Shown piece after piece: positions 26,469 to 35,260 of a DNA stretch of 64,000 bases. The DNA lies in the NCBI GenBank assembly GCA_963669315.1, contig OY770021.1, positions 2,170,001-2,234,000 on the forward strand, read 5' to 3'. Each line of letters starts with the position of its first letter. Positions within the stretch are counted from its first letter, which is position 1. A model generated the notes under the pieces. That model did no database searches and was not told where the DNA came from. It saw only the letters and a list, made by a program, of their open reading frames with translations. A program made the position numbers and the translations under genes. Source of the stretch: SZUA-547 sp963669315 (GTDB lineage: Bacteria; Pseudomonadota; Alphaproteobacteria; Rhodobacterales; Rhodobacteraceae).

Positions 26469-26642
26469 ATGGCCACCTTCCTTGATGCAGGATTCCGGGA
26501 GGAGCAGGTGCTTGAGGTGATCGCGGGCGTCGCCCTCAAGACTGTCACCAATTACGTTGGAAGCGCGTTCGGCTTGCCGCTGGATGACGAATTCGAAGCG
26601 CATGCGTGGACTGTGGAGCACATGTCGCGCAGCGCCGCCTGA
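26469..26642 (+). pseudogene. C-terminal fragment of an AhpD-like/carboxymuconolactone decarboxylase-family protein
   Basis: A 57-codon frame reads ATFLDAGFREEQVLEVIAGV and ALKTVTNYVGSAFGLPLDDE before ending. This is the pattern of the last third of AhpD-like alkylhydroperoxidase-family proteins. The CxxC active-site half is missing upstream, where the J-domain gene begins on the other strand, so it is a remnant. Confidence 0.5.
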
Positions 26643-27259
26643 CATCTGGCTTGATGCTAACCAGTGGAGACGGGTCGCAACTCGCGGGTTCGCGACCCCT
26701 CCAAAGCTCTCGAGACCCGTCGATGGGGCCGGTTTTGCTGGGTTTGCTGGGTTTTAAACGGCCGCCGCGCCGCATTTAACATAACGGACCTCAGTCGCCA
26801 TTCGCAGCAGGATACATTGATGACCGCAATGCGGAGAGACTGTGCGAAAACTCGAAAACTGCTGAGACTCCAAGAATACTGCTCCAATGTGGAGCCGATG
26901 GGTGCGTTAGATCGGAATATCGTTCGGCGAAACGCTGTTATCGTGAATCATTTTCACGCAGATTGCGCGGACGGCTAGTTTTCACACAGCCTCCGGACGG
27001 AGCCGACATTGAACGAAAATCAGGGCTCCGTGCCGAAACGATTCAAGCGGACGTCTCCAGAAACGCGAGCCGTCGGCCAGATTGCGCCAATCGCATATCC
27101 TTGGCGTTTATCGCCACTTGCGTTGCGGTTAGGCCACAGCGGTGGAATTTGATATACTTCTAGCTAGTTCGATGCGCGCAGTCTCGATTTGCGGAAGTTT
27201 CGCCCGCATCAATCAGACGCGTCGGCGCCTATCATACGCTTGAGGGGAGCGCGATCATC
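26643..27259. other. 617-bp gap with repeat D
   Basis: After repeat D no convincing gene is seen. The final 20 bases carry the GAGGGGAGC ribosome site of the next gene, and TGATATACT near 27148 could be part of its promoter. Confidence 0.4.
26690..26822. repeat. Dispersed intergenic repeat, copy D
   Basis: Core ACCCGTCGATGGGGCCGG begins at 26716, followed by GCCGCGCCGCATTTAACATA (26762 on) shared with copy B, and CATTCGCAGCAGGATACATTG shared with copy E. It therefore links the two sub-types of the family. Confidence 0.75.
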
Positions 27260-28384
27260 ATGGCTCAAACCAAATCACCAGACGATTGGAAAAAGGAAGG
27301 CGTAGAGCTGAAGAAGACCTTTAAGGCGGTCAAAAACGCAGCTCACAAATTTGGTCTGACCTACGCCGACAAAGGCATGTGTCTGGTCGTCGATCGCCGA
27401 AAGAACGGCGCCACGCTCTTCAAGGAAGCCAAGAAAATGCCCGGCGCCAAGGCGAAAGGCGTTTTCGGCGAGATGGAGGTCAACGGGTCGACCATCGTCT
27501 TCAAATACGATGGCGACCTGCCATCAGGCGTGGAAGAGGGCGGCCTCTCCCGCAAATTCAAGGAGCACCTGAAGCTCTGCAAGGTTCCCGGCCTTATGGT
27601 CGAAGTGAAACCGATGAAGGGCGACGAGGACAAGAAAAAGGCCCCTCCGCAGGAGGCCGAGGAGCAGGAGGCCTCCACCACGGCGAAAGCCCAGGCGCAG
27701 GAGGCCCCGACGGAAGGCGGTTCCGCACAGCAGGCGCCGCCCCAGCAAGAGCAGGCCTCCGAGAACCAGCAGGAAGAAGGCGGCGAGGACGATCCGGCGC
27801 TGAAGGCCAAGCTTCTGAAAGACATCGACAATGTCGAGGCCGTCTTCAAAGTCAATTACGAGGGCATGGACGAAAAGGACGTCAAAGAACTGGAAGGCGC
27901 GATCAATACCATTCGCGGCGCAATCAACAGCGACGACCTCACCGGCGCCCAGAACATGATGAACAAGCTGCAGCTGTTGACCGGCGTCGGCCCGGACACG
28001 CCGGCGCAGCCCGGCGCGGTCAGGCTGCCGAAGAAAAAGGGCGCCAAGCTGACCCCGGAGGAGCTCAAGAAAAAGAAGAAAGAGCTGACCAAGAAGCTCG
28101 CCGGCATAAAACCGGATTTGCAGCAGACGATGGTGGCGGCCCAGCCGGAGGATCAGAAAGAGCTTTCGAAACTCGCCAAGGGCTTCGGCAAACTGGTGAA
28201 GACCGACAAGATCGAGGAGGCCGAGGAGACGTTCGGAAAACTCGAATCCAAGATCGAAGAACTGAAAGAGGCCCAGGAGAAGGGCGCCAAGCCGAAAATT
28301 ACGCCGGAGCAAAAGGCGGAAAAGCTCACAAGGCTCGCAGATATCAAAAGCAGATTGACGGACCTCTTAAAGGACGCCGCTTAG
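27260..28384 (+). CDS. Unknown helical protein with the shared N-terminal domain
   Basis: A 374-aa protein with no recognised family. Residues 10-122 (AHKFGLTYADKGMCLVVDRR, KGVFGEMEVNGSTIVFKYDG) resemble by eye the N-domains of the 547-aa and 1863-aa proteins. A Gln/Glu/Ala-rich linker (125-175) follows, then helical-hairpin repeats (INSDDLTGAQNMMNKLQLL; KTDKIEEAEETFGKLESK) and a Lys-rich tail. The repeats have the same style as the long array in the 1863-aa protein. No signal peptide or membrane helix. Forty-five bases separate it from the 1404-aa gene, so the two are likely one operon. It looks like a minimal version of the family: N-domain and stalk with no visible catalytic end. Confidence 0.65.
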   Translation: MAQTKSPDDWKKEGVELKKTFKAVKNAAHKFGLTYADKGMCLVVDRRKNGATLFKEAKKMPGAKAKGVFGEMEVNGSTIVFKYDGDLPSGVEEGGLSRKFKEHLKLCKVPGLMVEVKPMKGDEDKKKAPPQEAEEQEASTTAKAQAQEAPTEGGSAQQAPPQQEQASENQQEEGGEDDPALKAKLLKDIDNVEAVFKVNYEGMDEKDVKELEGAINTIRGAINSDDLTGAQNMMNKLQLLTGVGPDTPAQPGAVRLPKKKGAKLTPEELKKKKKELTKKLAGIKPDLQQTMVAAQPEDQKELSKLAKGFGKLVKTDKIEEAEETFGKLESKIEELKEAQEKGAKPKITPEQKAEKLTRLADIKSRLTDLLKDAA

Positions 28385-28429
28385 CGCCGGCGCCGCGCAA
28401 TCCTGCCTGAAGAGAGCGAGGACAATCAA

Positions 28430-31400
28430 ATGCCTACGGTACGTCAGAGGCAAATTACAGAATTGCAGCAGAGCATCCCTGAGTTGGAAGCGTTGTTTCA
28501 GCAAGAGTTCGCTCAGGTGGACGGCGATGACATTTGGACTAAGCAGGAGCGATCACAAATCGCAGAGGTCGCGGAGCAACTGGCGCAAGCGACAGCATAT
28601 TTAGAGCGGCTTAAACTGGCAGAGGAGGCCGGCGGCGCCGGAGACGAAACTGAGCGCGACAAGACCGCGGACGGCGACGGGGCTGAGGCTGACCCGTTCA
28701 CGCCGCCCACTGAAGCAAACGAACCGACGCTCAGAAAAGGCGATGAAAGCGACGATGGCTGGGTTGAGTATCTTCAGCAATTGCTGAACAAGCACCTCGG
28801 ATCGGGGACCGTCACCGTCAGCGGGAAGTTCGACCAGGCGACGAAAAAGGCGGTCGAAGCCTTCCAGGGTCAAGCCGGGTGCAAGAAGGACGGCATTGTC
28901 GGAAATCAGACTTGGTCCGCGCTGCGCGAAGACAAGGTGCTCGCCGAGATCGGCACCGACGGCAGAAAGCCGGGCGAGTTTGAAGAGAAAGGCGCGGAAG
29001 CGCGCTGGGCGATGGAGAGCGGCCACACCTTCGCCTACACGGAAAACAAAGACACGTTCATGATGGTCGCGGTCTCGGTCGGCACAGAACCGATCAAGGG
29101 CTTTCCGGTCGATATTCTGATCAATGGCGAGCGACGTAAAACGGTCATCGGCGCTAGCTTCAAGGGTGAGGGCGACCCCAATCACGTCGTGATTCTGGAG
29201 GAAATCGTCGCGCGCCATGGCAACGGGCCGTTCAAGATCGAGGCCTATCTGCCGCAGGAACTTGGCGGCGACAAGTGGGAAGGCGAACTTGAAGAGCAAC
29301 GTGGCGGGGGTGGCGAAGACGAGGAGACCTTCGAACTCGCCGCAACATTCCTGAACAAGGAGACGAAGAATCCGCCGGAGGCCACGGTCCTGGTGGAGCT
29401 CGCCGGCGGACCCAGAGGATTCAAGCCGCCGCCCAGAAAAAAACTCGGCGGCGACGGGCTTTTCACCGCCTCGGTTCCGAATGGCAAGTTTGTTCTTCTA
29501 GCGAGCACTGGTGAAGCAGAAGAAAACTTTGTCGTCGACGTCGACGGCGGCGACGTCAAGAAGACGTTCCACCTGGTTGAGCCAAGCGACGACAAGCCGC
29601 GCGTGGTGCTGACCGCAACCGTCACCAACGCTGATTCAGGCGAGCCGATTGAAGGCATCGCAGTGTCCGTCGATGAGGGGCCGAAGGACTTCGTCGGGAC
29701 CTCTGAAGAAACCGGGAAAGACGGGCAGATGGCCTTACTTGTCCCGATCGACGCCGTCTATAAGGTCACCGTCGTCACGGACAAAAACAAAGAGCACCGT
29801 CAGGATGTGAAAGTCGGTTCCTCGGACGCCAGTTGCACATTCAAGATCGAACAGGCGGGCGGCGGCGGCAAACGACCGTCCCAAGACGGGGGCGACCTGA
29901 CGATCGTTGTCATCGACAAGAACACCAAGAAGCCGCTCGAGAATGTGGCTGTGGTGTTTGAAGACGTGGCCGAGGGTCAGACAACTGACAAGGATTGGAC
30001 CGACAGCAAAGGCGAGGTCTTCGTCGCTGCCCCTGGAGGGCTCAAAATAAAGGTCACGGCGACCTCCGCCAACGTCTCCGACTTCATCGAACTGACGATG
30101 CCGAACAAGGACATCCGAAAAACCATTGCTTTGGATGAGTCGGGCGCCGGGGGAGACAGATTCAAACTGATCTCCGATTTCTTCAAGAAGGGAACCAAAG
30201 ACGAGCCACTGGATGCCACTGTGCTCGTCGAAATCATCGGCGGCCCCGATGGCTTCGAACCATTTAGAGAAAAAGCCGATGTCGAAGGCCGGTTGGTCGC
30301 GTTTGTTCCTCCGGGCAAATACGAAATCCACGCCCGGACCAGAAATGAAGTGTTTAAAACCGGAAGGATCATCAAAAACAGCGACACGCACGAGATTTAC
30401 CATCTTGAGGAGCCGAGCAGCGACATCGTCCACAAAGTGGTTACGATTGCGGTCAAGGACGCCGGAACGGGCAATCCGATGAAAGGGACGTCCGTCGTCA
30501 TCATGGGAGACGGCGCAAAGGGACCGAAGGGCTTTACCCCAGAAGGGGAAGACACGGATTCAGGGGGCCAGGTCGCATTCCTGGTTCCTGAGGACGCCTC
30601 CTATGTGGTCAGCGTCACAAAAGATGACGTCACAAAAGAGCAGAAGGTGAAAGTCGAGTTCTCCGAGGTCGATGTAGTGTTCGAGATGGGCGCATCGGGC
30701 GGTGAAGATCCGGCCGAGACGCACAAGGTATCGGTCTATGTCTATAACGAGCGAACCAAGCTTCCGGTGCCAGACGCCAGGGTGACGATTGCGGCCGTGC
30801 CGCCTGGTTTCAAGGATGAAGCAAAGACGAACAAGTCCGGGCGCACCGCCTTTGATGCACCGGCCGGCGGCGATTACGTCATCGACGCCATCGTTGGGAA
30901 AGAGGACGTCTCGGTCGTCGCTCAAGTTCGCGGAAAAGACGTTTTCAAGTCTATTGGAATGGACGAGACGCCCGGCGTACGTCCCGACAATCAGGTCAAG
31001 CTCGCGATAGAAGTCCGCAATAAGGACACTGGGGACCACCTGCCCGATGTTGATGTTTCGTTCGATGACGGTCCGGAAGGATTCGCCAATTTTAGCCATT
31101 CGACCGATTCAAAAGGCCGGGTCGAATACTTGGTCCCGACCGGCAGCGAGTTTAAAGTCACCGCCTCGATCGCGGATGTTTCCAAAACCGAGACCGTTAA
31201 AGTCGCCGACAAGGATGCCACTCACCCCATCGAGCTGGATCTGAAGGGCGCGGTGACGAACGAGACGGTCACTTTGACCGTCAAGGTCGTCGACGACGCT
31301 TCGGGTAAGCCGATCGAAAATGCAAGCGCGACCGTTTCAGGCGGCCCGGACGACTTCCTCACGGAAGGAGGGGACGCCGGTAAAGACGGGATTGTCAAAA

Positions 31401-32644
31401 TAGATGTCCCCGCAAACGACGATTATTCGGTGACCGCCGACTTCGATGGTGAATCGGACGCTAGAACTGTCAAAGTCGGCGACAAGGATGTCGAGATCGA
31501 AATCAAGCTGAAGACCGGCGGGAAGGTGGCGGAGGAGAGTCACGTTCTGAAAGTCGTCGTGACCAGCACAGAGAGCGGCGATGCAATCGAGGCGGCGGAC
31601 GTGACTGTCTCTGGCGGGTCGATAGACGGTGCCATAGGCCCGATCGAGACCGACAACAATGGCGTGGCCGAGTTCAAAGATGTGAAGGATGGCGATTACA
31701 CGGTCAAAGCTGTCGTGGGCAAAGAAAAGAATGACGGCAAAGTTACCATCGCGGGCAAGGACGCAAGCCTCCCGATCTCCGTAAATTTCGTGCCTCCGCC
31801 GGGCTCTACGAAGCCGGTTTTGAGTGTATTCGTGATGTCAGAGGGGCTTGAGGAGAGGATTGACGGCGCCAAGGTCGTCGTCGAAGCCGGCGCAGACGGC
31901 CCGGCCGGCTTTAAAAAGAAAGAGAAAACAACGGTTAAGGGCAGCGCCGAATTCTCTCACCTGTCGGCGGGGGCCTATAAGGTCACGGCCTCAACGCCAG
32001 ACGACTCGAAATCGCGTGAACTCGACTATGACGGGGCGTTCAGTCACCTGCCCTTTAAGCTGGATACACCGCTTCCCGAAGACGGCGCACGGCTGAGGGT
32101 CGAGGTATACGGCGACCGATCGATCGATCCAATCGGAGGCGCCACAGTTCATCTGACTGGCGGCCCTAAGGGATTCAAACAATTGCCGGCGAACACCGAC
32201 AGCGAAGGGATAGTCGAATTCGGCGCGCTTCAGGATGGATCCTATACGATCAAAGTCACGTGCGAAGACCCGAAAGGCAGGCAATCGCGAAAAATCAGGA
32301 TCAAGGGCGAGGACCTGAGGGAGCAGTTCGAGTGGAAAGAGGTGCCGGGCGTCAAGGGCGCCATCATGACAATCGAGGTGCTCCAGGACTCGGATAAGGA
32401 TGATATCTACATCCCCGGCGTCATCATCAAAGTGTCCGGCGGCCCAAGCGGCAAGTCGCTTGGTAAAATGAAGACCGGCGCCGATGGCCGGGTTGTGATC
32501 CCAGGCGTTGAGGAAGGCGACTACAAGGTCACCGCCGAATGGCAGGGTGAGATCCAGAATAAAGACGTCGAGATTTTCGAGATCATTGACGAACCGGTGG
32601 AGTTCTTCATGAAAGCCGGGCCGGAGGAGAAAGAGGACGCGTAA
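28430..32644 (+). CDS. Giant peptidoglycan-binding protein with about 12 beta-sandwich repeats
   Basis: A 1404-aa acidic protein. Residues 1-65 are helical (ITELQQSIPELEALFQQEF) and an acidic linker follows. Residues 111-168 form a PG_binding_1 domain (WVEYLQQLLNKHLG, GKFDQATKKAVEAFQ, GIVGNQTWSALRE). Residues 175-290 are a separate beta domain. From about 297 to 1400 some twelve repeats of 85-95 residues follow the carboxypeptidase-regulatory/Cna-B-like pattern (LTATVTNADSGEPIEGIAVS, GKDGxxxxxVPxxxxYxVxx). No signal peptide or anchor is visible, unexpected for a wall-binding protein. Similar PG-binding/beta-repeat proteins occur as cargo or spikes of injection machines, which is inference. 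Likely co-transcribed with the preceding gene. Confidence 0.75.
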   Translation: MPTVRQRQITELQQSIPELEALFQQEFAQVDGDDIWTKQERSQIAEVAEQLAQATAYLERLKLAEEAGGAGDETERDKTADGDGAEADPFTPPTEANEPTLRKGDESDDGWVEYLQQLLNKHLGSGTVTVSGKFDQATKKAVEAFQGQAGCKKDGIVGNQTWSALREDKVLAEIGTDGRKPGEFEEKGAEARWAMESGHTFAYTENKDTFMMVAVSVGTEPIKGFPVDILINGERRKTVIGASFKGEGDPNHVVILEEIVARHGNGPFKIEAYLPQELGGDKWEGELEEQRGGGGEDEETFELAATFLNKETKNPPEATVLVELAGGPRGFKPPPRKKLGGDGLFTASVPNGKFVLLASTGEAEENFVVDVDGGDVKKTFHLVEPSDDKPRVVLTATVTNADSGEPIEGIAVSVDEGPKDFVGTSEETGKDGQMALLVPIDAVYKVTVVTDKNKEHRQDVKVGSSDASCTFKIEQAGGGGKRPSQDGGDLTIVVIDKNTKKPLENVAVVFEDVAEGQTTDKDWTDSKGEVFVAAPGGLKIKVTATSANVSDFIELTMPNKDIRKTIALDESGAGGDRFKLISDFFKKGTKDEPLDATVLVEIIGGPDGFEPFREKADVEGRLVAFVPPGKYEIHARTRNEVFKTGRIIKNSDTHEIYHLEEPSSDIVHKVVTIAVKDAGTGNPMKGTSVVIMGDGAKGPKGFTPEGEDTDSGGQVAFLVPEDASYVVSVTKDDVTKEQKVKVEFSEVDVVFEMGASGGEDPAETHKVSVYVYNERTKLPVPDARVTIAAVPPGFKDEAKTNKSGRTAFDAPAGGDYVIDAIVGKEDVSVVAQVRGKDVFKSIGMDETPGVRPDNQVKLAIEVRNKDTGDHLPDVDVSFDDGPEGFANFSHSTDSKGRVEYLVPTGSEFKVTASIADVSKTETVKVADKDATHPIELDLKGAVTNETVTLTVKVVDDASGKPIENASATVSGGPDDFLTEGGDAGKDGIVKIDVPANDDYSVTADFDGESDARTVKVGDKDVEIEIKLKTGGKVAEESHVLKVVVTSTESGDAIEAADVTVSGGSIDGAIGPIETDNNGVAEFKDVKDGDYTVKAVVGKEKNDGKVTIAGKDASLPISVNFVPPPGSTKPVLSVFVMSEGLEERIDGAKVVVEAGADGPAGFKKKEKTTVKGSAEFSHLSAGAYKVTASTPDDSKSRELDYDGAFSHLPFKLDTPLPEDGARLRVEVYGDRSIDPIGGATVHLTGGPKGFKQLPANTDSEGIVEFGALQDGSYTIKVTCEDPKGRQSRKIRIKGEDLREQFEWKEVPGVKGAIMTIEVLQDSDKDDIYIPGVIIKVSGGPSGKSLGKMKTGADGRVVIPGVEEGDYKVTAEWQGEIQNKDVEIFEIIDEPVEFFMKAGPEEKEDA

Positions 32645-32999
32645 TCAGGTGGCGGCGGGGCCTGTTCGAATGCGTACGATTGGAGAGCTCCCAACGCTGG
32701 TTATTGCGGGCATCGCCTGACGGGCAAAGCCATCGCGCGCGTGCCCGGAGGCGATGTTGCCGGGCGGCGTGATGCAGTTCGTTTAGCCAGGTAAGTTGCA
32801 AACGCGCAGCTTGGCATATTCAGTCCCAGAGCGTCTGCCCGGGCGCCTCTAGTAGGGCATTAGTAGGGGATGTACAGCAAACACGGTCCAGCGCGGTCCA
32901 ACGTCGTCCAAGATGGCAGAGAGAATTAGTCCCTCTGCCGTAGTAGGTTAGCTAAATCGGGCCAGCTAGATCCAACTCCGTCCAACAACCCGACCCACA
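32645..32999. other. Right end of island with putative integrase arm sites
   Basis: No gene. TAGTAGGGCATTAGTAGGGG near 32850 echoes the doubled TAGTAGGGCC of the 124-bp units by the tRNA. Several GTCCA direct repeats (32886-32985) follow. Such spaced short repeats are expected at the arms of a tyrosine-recombinase attachment site. Confidence 0.5.
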
Positions 33000-33046
33000 C
33001 ATTCGTAATGATGGGGTCGGGGGTTCGAGTCCCTTCTGCGGCACCA
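33000..33046 (+). repeat. Right attachment repeat (copy of tRNA-Thr 3' half)
   Basis: All 47 bases are identical to 11228-11274, from the anticodon arm through the CCA. No 5' half precedes it, so it is not a tRNA gene. It marks the right border of the island and the left border of whatever element owns the integrase fragment beginning 123 bases later. Confidence 0.9.
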
Positions 33047-33169
33047 ATACATTAGCCCGCAACATCATGCACTTACATGCGGGGCATACGTTGCCGTGCA
33101 CCGCATGCATCGCCGTCCGCTGCGCCTCCGCTGCACTGAACTCCCGCCAAGTGCGGGAGACAACAGACT

Positions 33170-33332
33170 ATGGCGACGATCAACAAGCGTCCAAGCGGCA
33201 AGTGGCGAGTTACTGTTTGCCGATACGGCAGATCAGGTTCGAAGACGTTCAGCATGCGCGTAGATGCCGTGAAGTGGGCGCGTGAAGCCGAACAAAATGC
33301 AGAGCGCGGCAACTGGCAAGCGATAGAGAGGT
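33170..33332 (+). pseudogene. Tyrosine-recombinase integrase, N-terminus only
   Basis: MATINKRPSGKWRVTVCRYG begins a typical arm-binding N-terminal domain of site-specific integrases (KTFSMRVDAVKWAREAEQNA, then ERGNW). After about 54 residues the frame runs into the end of an IS3-family insertion, and no catalytic R-H-R-Y domain follows. Reading away from the attachment repeat suggests it belonged to a second element inserted in tandem at the same tRNA. Confidence 0.8.
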
Positions 33333-33387
33333 GGCTCGGATCGTTTGAACAGTTTCCGGTGTATCGCTAAGTGGATTTCCGCTCTGG

Positions 33388-34218
33388 TTACGCCGCCGCC
33401 AGGATTGGCTTTGGCTGGTTGAGATATGCCTGATCGGGCGTTCGCCCGTCCAGCGATGAGTGTGGTCTGCGCCGATTGTAGAACTCCAGATAGCGCCCGA
33501 CCCTGGCGCGGACCTCGGAGACGCTGGCGTAGGCCCTGAGATAAACCTCCTCATACTTGATCGTGCGCCAGCGCCGCTCGACGAAGACGTTGTCGCGCCA
33601 GGCGCCCTTGCCGTCCAAGCTGATGGCGATTTCGGCCTCCTTCAGCGCCTTGATGAAGTCGAGGCTGGTGAACTGCGAGCCCTGATCCGTGTTCATGATC
33701 TCCGGCCTGCCATAGCGGGCCATGGCTTCGTTCAGCGCCTCAAGGCAGGGCTCGGTCTCCAGCGTGATCGACAGCCGCCAGGCCAGCACCTTGCGGCTGA
33801 ACCAGTCGACGACGGCGGTCAGGTAGACGAACCCGCGCGCCATCGGGATGTAGGTGATGTCCATCGCCCAGACCGGGTTCGGCCGCGTCACGGCCGTCTT
33901 CCTCAGCAGATACGGATAGATCTTGTGGCCCGGCGCGGGTTTCGACGTGTTCGGGCGGCGATAGAGCGCCTCGATCCCCATCCGTTTCATCAGCGTGGCG
34001 ACATGCAGCCTGCCAACGGCGAACCCCTCCTGGCGCAAGAGGCCCATCAGCATGCGCCCACCCGCGAAGGGATAGTCGAGATGCAACTCGTCGATCCGGC
34101 GCATCAGCTTGAGGTCGGCGGCCGGGACCAGTCGCGGCGCATAGTAGAGGCTGGTGCGGCTGATCTCCAGGAGCGCCGCCTGCGGCGTCAGGCTCAGACT
34201 GTGAGCCCGGTCCGTCAT
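33388..34218 (-). CDS. IS3-family transposase OrfB (DDE)
   Basis: A 276-aa integrase-like catalytic subunit: HTH_21 region GRMLMGLLRQEGFAVG, then the DDE core with Asp in WAMDITYIPMA, Asp in MNTDQGSQFTS, and Glu in NVFVERRWRTIKYEEVYLRA, and the C-terminal FYNRRRPHSSLDGRTPDQAY. Its ATG overlaps the orfA stop by four bases. Intact and apparently functional, identical to the protein at 57809-58639. Confidence 0.95.
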   Translation of the reverse strand: MTDRAHSLSLTPQAALLEISRTSLYYAPRLVPAADLKLMRRIDELHLDYPFAGGRMLMGLLRQEGFAVGRLHVATLMKRMGIEALYRRPNTSKPAPGHKIYPYLLRKTAVTRPNPVWAMDITYIPMARGFVYLTAVVDWFSRKVLAWRLSITLETEPCLEALNEAMARYGRPEIMNTDQGSQFTSLDFIKALKEAEIAISLDGKGAWRDNVFVERRWRTIKYEEVYLRAYASVSEVRARVGRYLEFYNRRRPHSSLDGRTPDQAYLNQPKPILAAA

Positions 34219-34526
34219 TTCCTTGCGCTCGGCGACAGACCGGTCTTGTCGAGCGCACCGGACAAAAAATCATTCTCCAGCGCCAGCTGGCCGATCTTCG
34301 CGTGCAGCGCCGTGACGTCGATCTCGGGTTCGAGGGTTTTCCTCGCTCCGGGGTCGAAGACACTGGCCATCCCGTCCCGAAGCTGATCCTTCCACTGCTT
34401 GATCTGGTTCGGATGCACGTCGAACTGCTGCGCCAGCTCAGACATCGTCTTCTCGCCCTTCAAAGCCTCAAGGGCGACTTTCGCTTTAAATGCCGGGCTG
34501 TGGTTCCGGCGCGGTCGTCTGGTCAT
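34215..34526 (-). CDS. IS3-family transposase OrfA
   Basis: A 103-aa DNA-binding subunit: helix-turn-helix HSPAFKAKVALEALKGEKTM and SELAQQFDVHPNQIKQWKDQ, then a leucine-zipper-like helix (LHAKIGQLALENDFLSGAL). Overlap with orfB by ATGA suggests coupled translation or frameshifting to an OrfAB fusion. Intact. Confidence 0.93.
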   Translation of the reverse strand: MTRRPRRNHSPAFKAKVALEALKGEKTMSELAQQFDVHPNQIKQWKDQLRDGMASVFDPGARKTLEPEIDVTALHAKIGQLALENDFLSGALDKTGLSPSARK

Positions 34527-34611
34527 GGTCTCTCTTCGTTCCCGGCGGTCATGCCGATGGCGAGCGGAAAGGCCACTTAACGCCGCTGTTCAGATTTCCC
34601 GAGCCGCCTCT

Positions 34612-34834
34612 GCGCCCCATCTGAATTGGTCCACCGTTATGTTTAGGAAACGGAGGACAGACAATGGCGAACAAGCGACACAAGCCCGAGGAAATAGTTC
34701 AGAAGCTGCGGCAGATTGATGTGCTTGTCGGCCAAGGAGTGACGCGTGTGGACACGATCCGGGAGGTTCGTATCACCGAGAAGTCCTATTGCCGCTGGCG
34801 CAAGCAGTCAGGCGGGGCTGCTCACCTCCGTTAA
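34612..34834 (+). pseudogene. Left-end fragment of a second IS3-type element
   Basis: GCCCCATCTGAATTGGTCCA at about 34615 is nearly the same terminus as that of the IS at 48.1-49.3 kb. It is followed by ATG 34664 and the first 51 residues of an OrfA (MANKRHKPEEIVQKLRQIDV...YCRWRKQSGG) before divergence and a stop. The rest of that element is missing. Confidence 0.8.
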
Positions 34835-34974
34835 ACAATCACTTCAAATTGGCCCATAGGCGCTGACGGGGGACAGTTTGTTGGCGTGAAGGCAATGATG
34901 GCTCGCGCTATAGGGTGCAGCAGACTGAACTTGGCTAACCGGTATGGCCAAACAACGCGCCATCGTGGCGATAA

Positions 34975-35165
34975 TCGCCGCCGTATTCGCCCGACCTCAA
35001 TCCGATCGAGCAGGCCCTCTTGAAGCTCAAAGCCCATCTGCGCCAATCGGCGTAGGGACGTTCACCGACGTCTTCAAGGCCATCGGTGAATTCTGCGGCA
35101 TGCTCGACCCGGAAGAGTGCCGAATCTACTTCAAGGCCGCAGGAAATGCCGCAAGGCAAATGCTA
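34975..35165 (+). pseudogene. IS630-type transposase C-terminal remnant, frameshifted
   Basis: One frame reads PPYSPDLNPIEQALLKLKAH and ends at TAG 35053. A second frame continues GTFTDVFKAIGEFCGMLDPE and ECRIYFKAAG. Together they match the DxNPIEQ...tail pattern of IS630/Tc1-like transposases, so a frameshift near 35053 broke the gene. The N-terminal two-thirds are absent. Confidence 0.65.
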
Positions 35166-35260
35166 AATGATCTTGGTTTCGGCGTTTGCAAACTGCTGAC
35201 TGGTGCATCTGAGAGTTTGAAGATCGCTCTCTTCCTGAGTTGCCCCAGCGCCAAGATGGA

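Larger units (their letters stand above)
33333..34605 (-). mobile_element. IS3-family insertion sequence, copy 1
   Basis: A 1273-bp element with related ends: GGCTCGGATCGTTTGAACAG at 33333 and, on the other strand from 34605, GGCTCGGGAAATCTGAACAG. It carries overlapping orfA/orfB. Both encoded proteins are identical to those of the copy at 57422-58694, which lies in opposite orientation. It interrupts the integrase. No target duplication could be recognised. Confidence 0.9.

Noticed and set aside
12645..26822. Integron attC sites between gene cassettes
   Set aside because: The repeats do not show the paired RYYYAAC/GTTRRRY boxes at consistent ends, genes face both ways, and no IntI is present.
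28430..32644. CRISPR or DNA satellite array
   Set aside because: Periodicity is at the protein level (85-95 residues), with strongly diverged DNA and one uninterrupted reading frame.
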